Source: Candidatus Neomarinimicrobiota bacterium
Lineage (GTDB): Bacteria; Fidelibacterota; SORT01
Assembly (NCBI GenBank): GCA_022567655.1
Contig: JADFGO010000004.1
Span: 1 to 50,438, forward strand
DNA: 50,438 nt
Direction of reading: 5' to 3'
This document shows, in pieces, positions 35,951 through 45,362 of this stretch (position 1 is its first letter; every line of letters starts with the position of its first letter). Below the pieces are notes generated by a model. That model was not told the DNA's origin. It saw nothing but the letters and a program-made list of their open reading frames with translations, and searched no databases. Made by a program: the position numbers and the translations under genes.

Positions 35951-36886
35951 TTGCAGAGTGGTGAAGGTATAACAGACGTACCCGGAGTCAAAGTCGGCAG
36001 CGCCGAAGACACCGAAGCCAAGACCGGATGCACGGTCGCTATATTCGAATATGGCGCCGTTGCGGGCGTAGACGTGAGGGGTTCAGCACCCGGAACTCGT
36101 GAGATCGAATCTATCAAGCCGGTTCGAAACGTAGAGAAGATACACGCAATCTTACTTACGGGAGGGAGCGCATTCGGATTGGATGCCGCGGGCGGAGTGC
36201 AAAAGTTTCTTGAGGAGAAGGGTATCGGATATGACGTACAAGTTGCGCGGATTCCTATAGTGCCAGCGGCGGTGATATTCGATTTAAGGGTTGGCTCCGC
36301 ATCAGTTCGTCCTGATTTTGAAATGGGGTACCGGGCAGCTGCTGATGCTTCGGGTGAAAATCCGGAGATAGGACTGCACGGCGTAGGTATCGGAGCATCT
36401 GCGGGCGGTATTTCGGGAGAGAAAAGAGGCAGAGGTGGATTCGGAACGACATCGTTCAAGATAAACGATAATGTCGTAGTGGGAGTGATGACTGTAGCAA
36501 ATCCTCTTGGTAACGTGATAGACCCTTATAGAAATAAAACGATAGTCGGAAGCATTAACAGGGACGATTGGGTAATGCCGAAGTCCGGTGAGCCATGGAT
36601 AGAAAACACCGTCCTTGCCGTAGTAGCGACAAATTGTAAGATGACAAAGGAGCAGGCGACAAAAGTTGCTCAAATGGCGCAGGACGGCGTTTCAAGGACT
36701 ATAATTCCGGCTCACACTATGTATGACGGTGACATTGTTTTTGCCGTCTCTACCGGAAATGAGGAATGCGATATAAACGTTGTCGGGGACGTAGCGGCAG
36801 AAGCGGTGGCAAAAAGCATCATCATTGGCGTTTCGGCGGCGAATGGATTAGAACTTGACTCTGTCAACCGAGAAACAATAGTTTAA
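35951..36886 (+). CDS. P1-family (DmpA/S58-type) aminopeptidase-like protein
   Basis: 311 residues from a TTG. Family features: GITDVPGVKVGSAED at the start, ILLTGGSAFGLDAAGGV, and GGFGTTSFKI near 160-170, the region where related enzymes self-cleave and place a Ser or Thr at the new N-terminus. DmpA-type enzymes act as L-aminopeptidase/D-esterases or on beta-peptides; substrate here is unknown. No signal peptide, so probably cytoplasmic. It lies just before lepB with 4 bp between. Confidence 0.85.
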   Translation: MQSGEGITDVPGVKVGSAEDTEAKTGCTVAIFEYGAVAGVDVRGSAPGTREIESIKPVRNVEKIHAILLTGGSAFGLDAAGGVQKFLEEKGIGYDVQVARIPIVPAAVIFDLRVGSASVRPDFEMGYRAAADASGENPEIGLHGVGIGASAGGISGEKRGRGGFGTTSFKINDNVVVGVMTVANPLGNVIDPYRNKTIVGSINRDDWVMPKSGEPWIENTVLAVVATNCKMTKEQATKVAQMAQDGVSRTIIPAHTMYDGDIVFAVSTGNEECDINVVGDVAAEAVAKSIIIGVSAANGLELDSVNRETIV

Positions 36887-36890
36887 CTAC

Positions 36891-37577
36891 ATGCGTATAA
36901 GACTACAGATGATAAAACAAGAAACTATGGATAAAATCGTTCAGAACGCCAAATCGATAGGCGGAATTATTTTAACGGCTTTGATAATCAAAGCTACTAT
37001 CGTGGAGGCGTATCAGATCCCGACCGGTTCTATGGAGGATACGATATTAGTCGGTGATTTTATTCTCGGGAACAAATTCATATTCGGTGTTCGAATTCCG
37101 GGCACCGATTGGCGTCTTCCTTCCTTCAGGCATCCCAAGCAGGGAGACATTATAATTTTTAAATACCCCCGCGATCCGAGTCAGAATTATATTAAGCGCG
37201 CGATCGCCGTCGGAGGTCAAACCCTCACCATACGTAATAAAAAGGTGTATGTTGACAACAAGTTCGTAGAACTCCCTGATAATGGCAAATACAGCGATCC
37301 GAATATTCGCAGTAGGAAGATGCAGGAAGGTCTCATTTATCCGAAGGGCGCCGGAAACAGAGATAATTACGGGCCGATAGAAATACCCGAGGGTTATATT
37401 TTCGTTATGGGTGACAACAGAGATGAGAGTTACGACAGCCGATATTGGGGTTTGGTTCCCGAGCGAAACATACTTGGAGAAGGTCTGATTATCTACTGGT
37501 CCTGGGACAAAACTATTCCATTGTACAACATATTCGAAAAAGTTCGTTGGTCAAGAATCGGCACAATACTAAGTTAG
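36891..37577 (+). CDS. lepB: Signal peptidase I
   Basis: Cuts signal peptides from Sec and Tat substrates at the periplasmic face. One N-terminal anchor (about 20-40), catalytic Ser47 in IPTGSMEDT, Lys102 in YIKRAIAVGG, and GDNRDESYDSRYWG box E are all present. 228 residues from ATG 36891; ATG 36909 and 36927 are possible shorter starts. Its last 31 bases probably overlap hemW. Confidence 0.93.
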   Translation: MRIRLQMIKQETMDKIVQNAKSIGGIILTALIIKATIVEAYQIPTGSMEDTILVGDFILGNKFIFGVRIPGTDWRLPSFRHPKQGDIIIFKYPRDPSQNYIKRAIAVGGQTLTIRNKKVYVDNKFVELPDNGKYSDPNIRSRKMQEGLIYPKGAGNRDNYGPIEIPEGYIFVMGDNRDESYDSRYWGLVPERNILGEGLIIYWSWDKTIPLYNIFEKVRWSRIGTILS

Positions 37578-38737
37578 CATCGTCCGCCGGTATATATCTT
37601 CACGTTCCTTTTTGCATATTTAAATGCCCTTACTGTGATTTTTATTCCATCGAGAGCGGGATAGATGAAGAATCTTCAAGAAAGAGTTTTGTAGATTCGC
37701 TGCTCTCTGAAATAAAGGTAAATCCACCAACAAATCTCGATATCGGCACTGTCTATTTTGGGGGCGGCACCCCGAGTATGCTTTCCGGAGATCAAATTAA
37801 GGAAATATTGGACTCGCTGAAGAAGCATTTCAGAATTCTCGGAGAAGCTGAGATAACTCTCGAAGCCAACCCCGATGAGATTAAAAAGGATAAACTCCAC
37901 GCATATAAAGAGGCGGGAGTCAATAGGCTCAGTATCGGAGCGCAATCGTTTCAGCCGGAAGAGCTGAAGACGCTCGGAAGAATCCATTCGCCGGAAGATA
38001 TTGTTGCGGCTGTTGAAGCAGCCCGGGAGTCGGGATTCGAAAATTTTAATCTGGACCTTATTTACGGTATACCGGGACAGAGCGTCGATTCTGTGCGCGA
38101 AAACGTCAAAAAGGTGATCAGATTGAAGCCGAAACACATCTCTGTTTATTCACTCACTTATGAAGAGGGCACACCTTTTTATGGTATGAAAGAGAGAGGA
38201 GAGATTACACCTGTGGACGAAAAGTTAGAGGCGGAAATGAGCGCTGCTATAATAGAGTTTCTTGAAAATGCCGATTATAAACGATATGAGATCTCAAGTT
38301 ATTCCCTTCCCGGATACAAATCCATGCATAATTCCTCATATTGGAACGGAGCAACATATTATGGTTTCGGTCCCTCAGCGCATTCGTTCGACGGCAAAGT
38401 CAGATGGTGGAATCTGCCCGATGTTGATTCGTATATAAAGAAGATAAATAACGGTGAGAGTCCGATAGCGGGAAGGGAGGAACTAAGCCGGGAGCAATTG
38501 ATATTTGAACGGATTTTTCTAAAATTAAGAACGACAGAGGGATTACATCTTCCGTCCTTTGAAAGAGAGTTCGATATTGTCTTCGAAAACCGATATGAAA
38601 CTCAACTGAAAAAAGTAGATGAACTGAATGAACCCGGTCAGGAACCGATATTATTAATAGAAAACGATTTTCTCTTTTTATCCGACTACGGAATGAAATA
38701 CAGTGAAGAGATATCCGCGTTATTTGCGCCTCAGTAA
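37547..38737 (+). CDS. hemW: Radical-SAM coproporphyrinogen oxidase-like protein (HemW)
   Basis: Radical-SAM protein of the HemN/HemW family. The cluster motif is CIFKCPYCDF, lacking the extra residues of true oxygen-independent coproporphyrinogen oxidase, so a heme-chaperone role (HemW) is more likely. FGGGTPSML and the C-terminal HemN domain (about 300-385) are seen. The start is unclear: the frame is open to 37445, TTG 37547 gives a 396-residue protein, and the family's normal start falls at TTA 37574, inside a TTAG overlap with the lepB stop. I list 37547. Confidence 0.85.
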   Translation: MVKNRHNTKLASSAGIYLHVPFCIFKCPYCDFYSIESGIDEESSRKSFVDSLLSEIKVNPPTNLDIGTVYFGGGTPSMLSGDQIKEILDSLKKHFRILGEAEITLEANPDEIKKDKLHAYKEAGVNRLSIGAQSFQPEELKTLGRIHSPEDIVAAVEAARESGFENFNLDLIYGIPGQSVDSVRENVKKVIRLKPKHISVYSLTYEEGTPFYGMKERGEITPVDEKLEAEMSAAIIEFLENADYKRYEISSYSLPGYKSMHNSSYWNGATYYGFGPSAHSFDGKVRWWNLPDVDSYIKKINNGESPIAGREELSREQLIFERIFLKLRTTEGLHLPSFEREFDIVFENRYETQLKKVDELNEPGQEPILLIENDFLFLSDYGMKYSEEISALFAPQ

Positions 38738-38788
38738 ACCCCGATTTCACTTGACATTCGTGGCTAAAAAGGACGTTATTGAAACTAA

Positions 38789-40123
38789 TTGAAAGTACCT
38801 GTTAACAAATTGATACGTCGAATCCAGCTATTCGTAATTATATGCTTCTTTGTCGCTGCCACTGTGGAAGCGAAAGCCGGAACCGACTCAACATCGCACC
38901 CGATCTTTCATCTAATAACCGTAGAGGGAGTTATAAATCCCGTGACTGCGGAGTACATAATCAAAGGGATCGACCGGGCAGAAGAATTAAATGCCGACGG
39001 ACTGATAATAGAACTCGACACTCCCGGCGGCTTGATGGAATCGATGAGACAGATAGTGAAAGCAGTGCTGGAGTCCGATGTGCCCGTGATAGTGTATGTA
39101 GCGCCGTCCGGCTCAAGAGCCGGATCCGCAGGAGTTTTCATCACCTTAGCGGCTCACATAGCAGTAATGGACAACGGGACCAATATAGGTGCAGCACACC
39201 CGGTGGGCTTGGGAGGGGCCTCTCCCGATTCGGGAAGCGTAATGTGGGATAAGGTTACGAATGATGCGGTAGCGCAGATTCGATCTATAGCCGATAAACA
39301 AGGCAAAAATGCGGATTGGGCAGAATTAGCCGTTATCGAGAGCGCATCTATCACTGAGATAAAGGCTTTAGAGCTAAATGTGATAGACTATATTTCTCCG
39401 AATATCGACAGCCTTTTGGTATCCATAAACGGTGACACTATAAAATTAGAACATAAAGAGATCGTTTTAAATACGGTAAATGCCAAGATCGTTCACTATG
39501 AAATGGGATTCAGGCACAAATTTTTGTTGACAATTTCAAATCCGAATATAGCCTATATTTTCATGATGCTCGGGGTATACGGATTGTTTTTCGAAATATC
39601 AAATCCCGGTGCGTTGGTTCCCGGTATCCTCGGGGGAATATTCCTGATTCTCGCTTTCTTCAGCTTCCAGACTCTCCCGATCAATTGGGCAGGCATGGCT
39701 TTGATACTCTTTGCTTTAATACTTTTTATTCTTGAAATTAAGGTGATAAGTTATGGAGGTCTGACAATCGGTGGAATTGTAGCTATGACGCTCGGCTCGA
39801 TAATGTTAATAGATTCGCCATTACCCATTTACCAGATAAGTCTTTCGGTCATTATTCCGTCTGTATTATTGACAGCATCATTTTTCATTACTGCGATGTA
39901 TCTTTATTACAAGGCTCAAAAACGAAAAATTGCAACCGGGGCTGAAGGTCTTATCGGTGAAATAGGCGTGGCGAAAACGGATATAGGCAAAAGCGGTGAG
40001 ATCAGGGTTCACGGAGAAATCTGGTCCGCATTCAGCGATGAAAATATTTCCAGCGGTGAGAGCGTTGAAGTTGCTTCAATTACCGGGTTAAAAATTAAAG
40101 TCAAAAAAGTCGAAAATAACTAA
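38789..40123 (+). CDS. NfeD-family membrane serine protease
   Basis: 444 residues. A signal peptide is followed by a ClpP-like protease domain (about 38-230) with LDTPGGLMESM and SRAGSAGVFITLAAH, which carries the catalytic Ser, then a block of membrane helices (about 235-370) and a C-terminal OB-fold NfeD domain (GLIGEIGVAKTDI onward). TTG start. Such proteins are partners of slipin/stomatin proteins, and a slipin follows 10 bp downstream, so a membrane-quality or microdomain role is likely. Confidence 0.88.
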   Translation: MKVPVNKLIRRIQLFVIICFFVAATVEAKAGTDSTSHPIFHLITVEGVINPVTAEYIIKGIDRAEELNADGLIIELDTPGGLMESMRQIVKAVLESDVPVIVYVAPSGSRAGSAGVFITLAAHIAVMDNGTNIGAAHPVGLGGASPDSGSVMWDKVTNDAVAQIRSIADKQGKNADWAELAVIESASITEIKALELNVIDYISPNIDSLLVSINGDTIKLEHKEIVLNTVNAKIVHYEMGFRHKFLLTISNPNIAYIFMMLGVYGLFFEISNPGALVPGILGGIFLILAFFSFQTLPINWAGMALILFALILFILEIKVISYGGLTIGGIVAMTLGSIMLIDSPLPIYQISLSVIIPSVLLTASFFITAMYLYYKAQKRKIATGAEGLIGEIGVAKTDIGKSGEIRVHGEIWSAFSDENISSGESVEVASITGLKIKVKKVENN

Positions 40124-40133
40124 GGGGTAAATT

Positions 40134-40889
40134 ATGGCACAGATAATACTCATTATAATAGTTGTCCTGTTTTTCTTAAGCACAGCTCTAAAAGTTGTGA
40201 GGGAATATGACAGAGGCGTGATATTTAGATTGGGCAGACTCATCGGTTCGAAAGGTCCAGGGTTGATATTCCTCATCCCAATTATCGATAAGATGGTGAA
40301 AGTAAGTTTACGAGTCGTGACCATGGATATCCCGACGCAGGATATAATCACAAAAGATAACGTTTCCGTTAAGGTTAACGCCGTTTTGTATTTTAGGGTT
40401 ATTAACCCTGAAAAAGCTATCGTGGAAGTGGAGGATTATCTTTTTGCCACCGGTCAGTTGGCACAAACGACCTTAAGGAGCATATTAGGGCAGGTCGAGC
40501 TCGATGAGCTACTATCGAATCGTGAAGAGATAAACGAAAAACTGCAAAAAATCGTTGATGATCAGACAGACCCCTGGGGGGTTAAGGTAAGTCTGGTAGA
40601 GCTCAAACATGTGGAGCTTACGAAGGAGATGCAAAGAGCAATGGCAAAGCAAGCGGAAGCCGAGAGAGAAAGACGCGCGAAAATAATCCACGCCGAAGGA
40701 GAATTTCAGGCATCAGATAAATTAGCAAAGGCAGCTCATATTATCGGTAAGGAACCGGCAGCGATTCAACTTCGATTTCTTCAGACGTTGACGGAGGTTG
40801 CGGCGGAGAATAACTCTACTGTCGTATTCCCTCTCCCGATAGAATTCCTGAAGGCATTCGCAAAAACTGCGGATTCCACATCAGGATAA
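40134..40889 (+). CDS. Slipin (SPFH/Band 7 protein)
   Basis: 251 residues: one N-terminal membrane helix (about 3-20), an SPFH domain starting [16 protein letters not shown], and a C-terminal coiled coil with [19 protein letters not shown]. It forms ring-like assemblies that organise membrane microdomains and is the classical partner and substrate of NfeD. It follows nfeD by 10 bp with AAGGGGTAAATT as the ribosome site. Nothing unusual in length. Confidence 0.93.
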   Translation: MAQIILIIIVVLFFLSTALKVVREYDRGVIFRLGRLIGSKGPGLIFLIPIIDKMVKVSLRVVTMDIPTQDIITKDNVSVKVNAVLYFRVINPEKAIVEVEDYLFATGQLAQTTLRSILGQVELDELLSNREEINEKLQKIVDDQTDPWGVKVSLVELKHVELTKEMQRAMAKQAEAERERRAKIIHAEGEFQASDKLAKAAHIIGKEPAAIQLRFLQTLTEVAAENNSTVVFPLPIEFLKAFAKTADSTSG

Positions 40890-41000
40890 ATATGGGTATT
40901 AGTAATCCACAATACATTAAGCTCGTTGATGATTACGCATCTTGAATACATGAACTGCAAGTGTCATAAAAGAACGAATATGAATTGAAGGAGTAGATGG

Positions 41001-41573
41001 TTGATGAGGTTTAAGGCAATAATGATGGCAGGAATTACGGCACTTACGATGGCGGCATGTTCCTCGAATGAATCCGGAAGTAAAGTGGAGGCTAAATCTT
41101 TATCAATTGATGAGGCTGAATTAAGGCCTATGCCGCATTTTGAATTAGAGTACCTCGATGGAACTCATTTTGATTCGAATTCGCTGAAAGGAAAGGTGCT
41201 GTTCGTTGATTTCTGGGCAACCTGGTGCGGTCCGTGCCTGCACGAGATACCTGACATGATCGAGATGCGAAGAAAATACAAAGAGTACGGTTTTGAGGTA
41301 GTAGGCGTTACAGTACAGTCGGGCGATGCTGACGATATAATGCCTACTGTTGAACGGCTCGGGATGGATTATCATGTCCTGATCGGTAATGAAAAAGTTA
41401 TGGAATCATTCGGGGGTATCTGGGGTTTTCCCACGAATTTCATTATAACGAAAAAAGGGAATATCTATAAAAAGTTTCTCGGGATATATCCTGATAAAGC
41501 GGCTGTTGTAGAAAAGGATATCAGGTTTCTTCTCGGCTTGGATAATATGCCGTCTGAATCGGAAAGCTTATAA
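41001..41573 (+). CDS. TlpA/ResA-type thioredoxin lipoprotein
   Basis: 190 residues. A lipoprotein signal (Cys20 in LTMAACSSN) and a thioredoxin-like domain with WATWCGPC (Cys76, Cys79) and FWATW. TlpA/ResA proteins reduce disulfides in the periplasm, often in cytochrome c maturation, but no cytochrome gene is near. GAAGGAG precedes either TTG 41001 or ATG 41004. The gap 40890-41000 shows no clear promoter. Confidence 0.9.
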   Translation: MMRFKAIMMAGITALTMAACSSNESGSKVEAKSLSIDEAELRPMPHFELEYLDGTHFDSNSLKGKVLFVDFWATWCGPCLHEIPDMIEMRRKYKEYGFEVVGVTVQSGDADDIMPTVERLGMDYHVLIGNEKVMESFGGIWGFPTNFIITKKGNIYKKFLGIYPDKAAVVEKDIRFLLGLDNMPSESESL

Positions 41574-41646
41574 TTTTCTTAACAAGTGAAACAATTGGGC
41601 AGCGCTGTCGTATAACAAATAGAAACGATAATGATATGGAACTGAA

Positions 41647-41772
41647 ATGAACATAGCGATAATGATAACGGTGATAACGCTTTTGACTATCACAGTGATT
41701 GATAGGCTTAAAAGGAAGAGATCGTTAGTCAGAAACATGATTTACGAAGACGCAAGGGGCAGGAACAGATAA
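41647..41772 (+). CDS. Small single-pass membrane peptide (41 aa)
   Basis: An ORF of 41 residues in a 349-bp gap. It opens with a hydrophobic helix (about 2-18, NIAIMITVITLLTITVI) followed by a strongly basic segment (RLKRKRSLVR), typical of a small membrane protein with its tail in the cytoplasm. TGGAACTGAA lies just upstream as a weak ribosome site. A terminator follows 45 bp later. No family recognised; conservation would be needed to prove it. Confidence 0.4.
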   Translation: MNIAIMITVITLLTITVIDRLKRKRSLVRNMIYEDARGRNR

Positions 41773-41816
41773 CGAAAGACTTCACCTAATACCCACAGAA
41801 CAAACCTACCGAAAAT

Positions 41817-41850
41817 AAAGGCGGTGGCTGTAAAAGGTCACCGCCCTTTA
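41817..41850 (+). terminator. Intrinsic terminator
   Basis: GGCGGTG (41820-41826) pairs with CACCGCC (41839-41845), flanked by AAA and CTTT, which extend the stem with a single-base bulge. The tail TTTAATTTATCTTAT is T-rich. It closes the tlpA-like/small-peptide transcript. Confidence 0.75.
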
Positions 41851-41862
41851 ATTTATCTTATA

Positions 41863-41891
41863 TTGTAACTTCATTCTTCTTTCCTTAAATT
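41863..41891 (+). promoter_or_regulatory. Candidate promoter for the methyltransferase gene
   Basis: TTGTAA (41863-41868), 17 bp, TAAATT (41886-41891), directly after the terminator. The -10 continues as TAAATTCG. The ATG at 41923 is 31 bp downstream of the -10 element. Confidence 0.45.
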
Positions 41892-41922
41892 CGCATCGGT
41901 TTAAAATTAATACCGGCGAGAG

Positions 41923-42909
41923 ATGGAATTTAAAGACCTAATGCAGATAGTTAACGGCTTCCAGGCTTCAAGAATACTCAATTCCGCCGTAGAGCTCGGA
42001 TTGTTCGAGGCGATTAAGAGTAATGCGATTGAGGCTGCTGAACTGTCAGAGCTTTGCGGTACAGATGTAGATACGACCGAGATTCTTCTGAATGCGCTGG
42101 TCAGCATGGAGCTGCTCACGAAAGAAGAAAAAAGGTACTCAAACAATGAATCTTCAAAACGATTTTTGCTGAAAGGATCAGAATCTTACATCGGCGATAT
42201 AATCCAATTTACGGGTGACCACTGGAAGAGGTGGGAGAAACTAACTTCTATGATTCGAGAGGGAACCCCGCAAGAGAAACCGTATATGGAAAAACGGCAT
42301 GAATCCGGATGGGAGCATTTTATACAGGGAATGCATAATTTCGCACTTTCAAGGGGCGATGCAGCGATAACGGCTGAAGTTATCGATTTATCAAAAGCAA
42401 CAAGACTACTCGACGTAGCGTGCGGACCGGGAACTTACTCCTATGAATTGTGCAAAAAATATCCTGACATCAAAGCGTTTCTTTTCGATCTCCCTGAAAC
42501 TATTGCCATTGCGAAAAAAATCTCGATGGAGTACTCTTTAGGTGAAAGATTAGAATTTGTCGAGGGCGATTACAAAACCGATAACTTCCCGGAATCAATT
42601 GATTGTGCGCTCCTATTCAATATTATTCATCAGGAAACGTCAGAAGAAAACATAAAACTAATTGAAAAGATATATAAGAGCCTGAACAAAGATGGAGTTC
42701 TTTTGATAAAAGATCATATCTTAAATGAGGAGAAAACGGCTCCGTATGACGGTTCTATCTTTTCTGTGCAAATGCAATTGATGACGGGTGGAAGATGCTA
42801 CAGCGGGAACGAGATGAAGTCATGGCTGTCAGACGTCGGGTTCAGGGATATTGATATTAAAGATCCTGTACCCCCTATGACGTCAGCCTTTGTTACAGGT
42901 ATAAAGTAA
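41923..42909 (+). CDS. SAM-dependent O-methyltransferase-like protein (dimerisation plus catalytic domain)
   Basis: 328 residues. An N-terminal winged-helix dimerisation domain (about 1-90; NGFQASRILNSAVELGLFEA) precedes a Rossmann methyltransferase with LLDVACGPGTYSYELCKKYP (near 160) and a later DHILNEEKTAPYDG segment. This is the plant-type O-methyltransferase family 2, which includes hydroxyneurosporene and acetylserotonin-like enzymes. The substrate is unknown. It begins a separate transcription unit with the reductase and DUF971 protein. Confidence 0.85.
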   Translation: MEFKDLMQIVNGFQASRILNSAVELGLFEAIKSNAIEAAELSELCGTDVDTTEILLNALVSMELLTKEEKRYSNNESSKRFLLKGSESYIGDIIQFTGDHWKRWEKLTSMIREGTPQEKPYMEKRHESGWEHFIQGMHNFALSRGDAAITAEVIDLSKATRLLDVACGPGTYSYELCKKYPDIKAFLFDLPETIAIAKKISMEYSLGERLEFVEGDYKTDNFPESIDCALLFNIIHQETSEENIKLIEKIYKSLNKDGVLLIKDHILNEEKTAPYDGSIFSVQMQLMTGGRCYSGNEMKSWLSDVGFRDIDIKDPVPPMTSAFVTGIK

Positions 42910-42942
42910 AGCAAGAATCAGTATTGCTGATAAGGAATCATA

Positions 42943-43917
42943 ATGGAATACACCAATTTAGGTAGAAGCGGATTGAAAGTATCCCGGTTATGTCTCGGGA
43001 CTATGAACTTCGGTCCGTTCACCGATGAAGACAAATCTCACGATATAATGGATAAAGCGATTGAGATTGGAATAAATTTTTTTGATACTGCAAACGTGTA
43101 CGGTTGGAAAATGGGAGATGGAATTACCGAAAAAATAATCGGCAGCTGGTTCGCTAATGAAAGTTCGAGAAGGGAAAAGGTCGTACTCGCGACCAAAGTC
43201 TATGGGAAAATGGGAGAGGAGCCAAATGACAGAGGATTATCCAAACATCACATCATCAGGGCGTGTGAAGATAGCCTCGAACGCCTGAAGACTGACAGGA
43301 TAGACCTCTACCAGATGCATCACGTGGAAAGAACAACCCCGTACGAAGAGATATGGGAAGCAATGGAGCAGTTAGTCCGGGATGGGAAGGTTTTGTACAT
43401 CGGCAGCAGCAATTTTGCAGGGTGGGATATCGCAAAAGCGCAGGCAGCGGCGAACAGCAGAAATTTTCTGGGATTGGTATCCGAACAACATAAATATACT
43501 CTCAGCTGTCGACTACCTGAACTTGAAGTGCTACCGTCATGCAGAGACCATGGGATAGGCATTATACCCTGGAGTCCCTTAGACGGCGGCATCTTGAGCG
43601 GGTCAGCGTTCAAGGCAAAAGGAAAAGTAAGAACGGCGGATAAATTTGCACGGGAAAAGGTCGATGAATTCAAAACGAATATTGAAGATTATTACAAATT
43701 TTGCGCGGAGATAGATGAATCACCCGCTCACGTTACAATCGCATGGCTCCTGCATAACGATGCAGTTACAGCTCCGATTATCGGGCCGAGAAATGAAGAA
43801 CAACTAACAGGTATAATTAGAGCATTGGAGATCAAATTAGACGATGAGTCCTTACGTAAGATCGATGAAATTTGGCCCGGACCGGGTGGTGCAGCTCCGG
43901 AGGCGTATGCATGGTAA
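42943..43917 (+). CDS. Aldo/keto reductase
   Basis: 324 residues, an NADPH-dependent (alpha/beta)8 barrel that reduces carbonyls. It opens MEYTNLGRSGLKVSRLCLG, and the catalytic tetrad is present: Asp in FFDTANVYG with its Tyr, Lys in LATKVYGK, His in YQMHHVE. The cofactor loop APIIGPRNEEQL is near 278. Closest in style to the voltage-gated-channel-beta-like general stress reductases (YhdN/GSP69). 33 bp after the methyltransferase. Confidence 0.93.
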   Translation: MEYTNLGRSGLKVSRLCLGTMNFGPFTDEDKSHDIMDKAIEIGINFFDTANVYGWKMGDGITEKIIGSWFANESSRREKVVLATKVYGKMGEEPNDRGLSKHHIIRACEDSLERLKTDRIDLYQMHHVERTTPYEEIWEAMEQLVRDGKVLYIGSSNFAGWDIAKAQAAANSRNFLGLVSEQHKYTLSCRLPELEVLPSCRDHGIGIIPWSPLDGGILSGSAFKAKGKVRTADKFAREKVDEFKTNIEDYYKFCAEIDESPAHVTIAWLLHNDAVTAPIIGPRNEEQLTGIIRALEIKLDDESLRKIDEIWPGPGGAAPEAYAW

Positions 43918-43955
43918 TTATAAAATCAACGAAGAGTTGATAGAAAGATGAACAA

Positions 43956-44285
43956 ATGGAACCCATAAACGTTGAAACCATGCCGAATGACTTGGCGATC
44001 AACTGGTCGGACGGTCATGAGACATTCATAGATTTTGTCACACTCAGAAACGCCTGTCCCTGCGCCGCTTGCAGGGGAGAACCCCATTTGTGGGGGAAGA
44101 CTACACCTACGATAGATTCGAGTAAGTTACCCTCCGAAGCATTCGAATTGATGAAGATAAACGGAATGGGAAATTACGCACTTCAGTTCGAGTGGGGAGA
44201 TCGTCACGATACTGGAATTTATACGTATGATCTTCTTAGAGTGCTCTGTCAATGCGAAGAGTGTAATGCTAAAAGAGCATCTTAG
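43956..44285 (+). CDS. DUF971-domain protein
   Basis: 109 residues. The domain resembles the N-terminal part of gamma-butyrobetaine hydroxylase: LAINWSDGHETFIDFVTLRNACPCAACRGE-type start with CPCAAC (about 34-39) and a late CQCEEC, cysteines that could bind zinc. FEWGDRHDTGIYTYDLLR is the signature end. As a stand-alone protein its function is not established; relatives sit near iron-sulfur assembly genes. Overlaps the next gene by 20 bp. Confidence 0.88.
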   Translation: MEPINVETMPNDLAINWSDGHETFIDFVTLRNACPCAACRGEPHLWGKTTPTIDSSKLPSEAFELMKINGMGNYALQFEWGDRHDTGIYTYDLLRVLCQCEECNAKRAS

Positions 44286-44715
44286 TATCGCATTTTTCAG
44301 ATTACAAGTATTAATGCTGTTATTGGTCGCCGGGTGCGCTCAGCCGAATTTTAATGTCAATTATGAGAAAATCGCTCAATTCAGCGGTGAAAAAGAGGGG
44401 ATAAAACTGTTTTTCGCCGTTAAGACGAGGGGCGGCATAGCGCTTCCCGGTGACAGGTATATGATATACGTAGTTAACGAGTCCGGCAGGACAATAGAAT
44501 TCGATCTTGAAAAAGATAAATATCTATATTACACGAATACTCAGGTTTTCCGGGCACACATGTTTAAAGTAGGCGGAAATTTCCCACGCTTTGTGAGACC
44601 TGGTGAAGTAGTTACTATTGGAATAATGACTGACCGGAAAGGCTTATCTATCGAAGGATTTGAAGTTGAATTCAGTAAACCTGCGATAAAAATATTTGCG
44701 GGTAAGATAAATTAG
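44266..44715 (+). CDS. Unrecognised lipoprotein
   Basis: 149 residues from ATG 44266 (GAAGAG just upstream); the frame is open to 44227. A clear lipoprotein signal has Cys24 in LLLVAGCAQPN. The rest is a single beta-rich domain (Ig-like spacing: FFAVKTRGGIALPGDRYMIYVVN...), plausibly a periplasmic or outer-membrane-attached beta sandwich. No family recognised. It ends 5 bp from the convergent plsY. Confidence 0.7.
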   Translation: MLKEHLSIAFFRLQVLMLLLVAGCAQPNFNVNYEKIAQFSGEKEGIKLFFAVKTRGGIALPGDRYMIYVVNESGRTIEFDLEKDKYLYYTNTQVFRAHMFKVGGNFPRFVRPGEVVTIGIMTDRKGLSIEGFEVEFSKPAIKIFAGKIN

Positions 44716-44720
44716 GCGGA

Positions 44721-45362
44721 TTATTCGAGGCTTCCTGATTTAACTCCGAACCGGTTTTCTTCTCCTTTCAACAATCTCCGAATGTTGCTCCTGTGCGTGT
44801 ACAAGATGAACAGCATCACAAACAGTGCGAAATAAAATTGTACAGGCGGGGTAGAGCTTCCCGCATAGAGTTCCAGCAGGTAAAGCGAGACGGGGAGTGT
44901 TATTGCCGCAAGCATCGATGCCAGGGAAACGAATTTCGATGTAAAAGCAACTATAAGAAATACTATAAGGCAGAATATCAATGCGACGGGGTAGATAGCG
45001 AGGAGCATACCTGCCGTCGTCCCAACTCCTTTTCCTCCTTTAAACCTGGCGAAAACGGTATAAACATGACCTAAAATCGCCGATACTCCGGCAATAATCT
45101 GAACAAGCATAGGAGAGAGGATTCCGTTTTCATATCCCAAGCTGGCTATATAATAAGCAGCAACCCAACCCTTCGCTACGTCGACGAAAATAACTACCAA
45201 CCCCGGGCCCCAACCGAGCGTCCTTAATACATTTGTTCCGCCGGGGTTCCCGCTGCCGAAATCTCTGATATCGATGCCCTTGAGAAACTTACTCAGTATA
45301 ATTGAAGTCGGGACGGAACCGATAATGTAGCTTAATAATACAACTCCTATAATCGATATCAT
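44721..45362 (-). CDS. plsY: Acyl-phosphate:glycerol-3-phosphate acyltransferase
   Basis: Inner-membrane enzyme that starts phospholipid synthesis by acylating glycerol 3-phosphate from acyl-phosphate. SYIIGSVPTSIILSK, GSGNPGGTNVLRTLG and RFKGGKGVGTTAG are the three conserved motifs. 213 residues with five or six helices. On the - strand its ATG shares the A of the degV stop (TAATG). Convergent with the preceding + strand gene. Confidence 0.95.
   Translation of the reverse strand: MISIIGVVLLSYIIGSVPTSIILSKFLKGIDIRDFGSGNPGGTNVLRTLGWGPGLVVIFVDVAKGWVAAYYIASLGYENGILSPMLVQIIAGVSAILGHVYTVFARFKGGKGVGTTAGMLLAIYPVALIFCLIVFLIVAFTSKFVSLASMLAAITLPVSLYLLELYAGSSTPPVQFYFALFVMLFILYTHRSNIRRLLKGEENRFGVKSGSLE

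Noticed and set aside
40890-41000. Promoter for the TlpA-like gene
   Set aside because: TTGAAT is present but the best -10 at the right distance (CATAAA) is weak, so no call was made.
44793-45074. + strand ORF within plsY
   Set aside because: Cys/Arg-rich composition typical of an antisense shadow; PlsY on the - strand explains the region.
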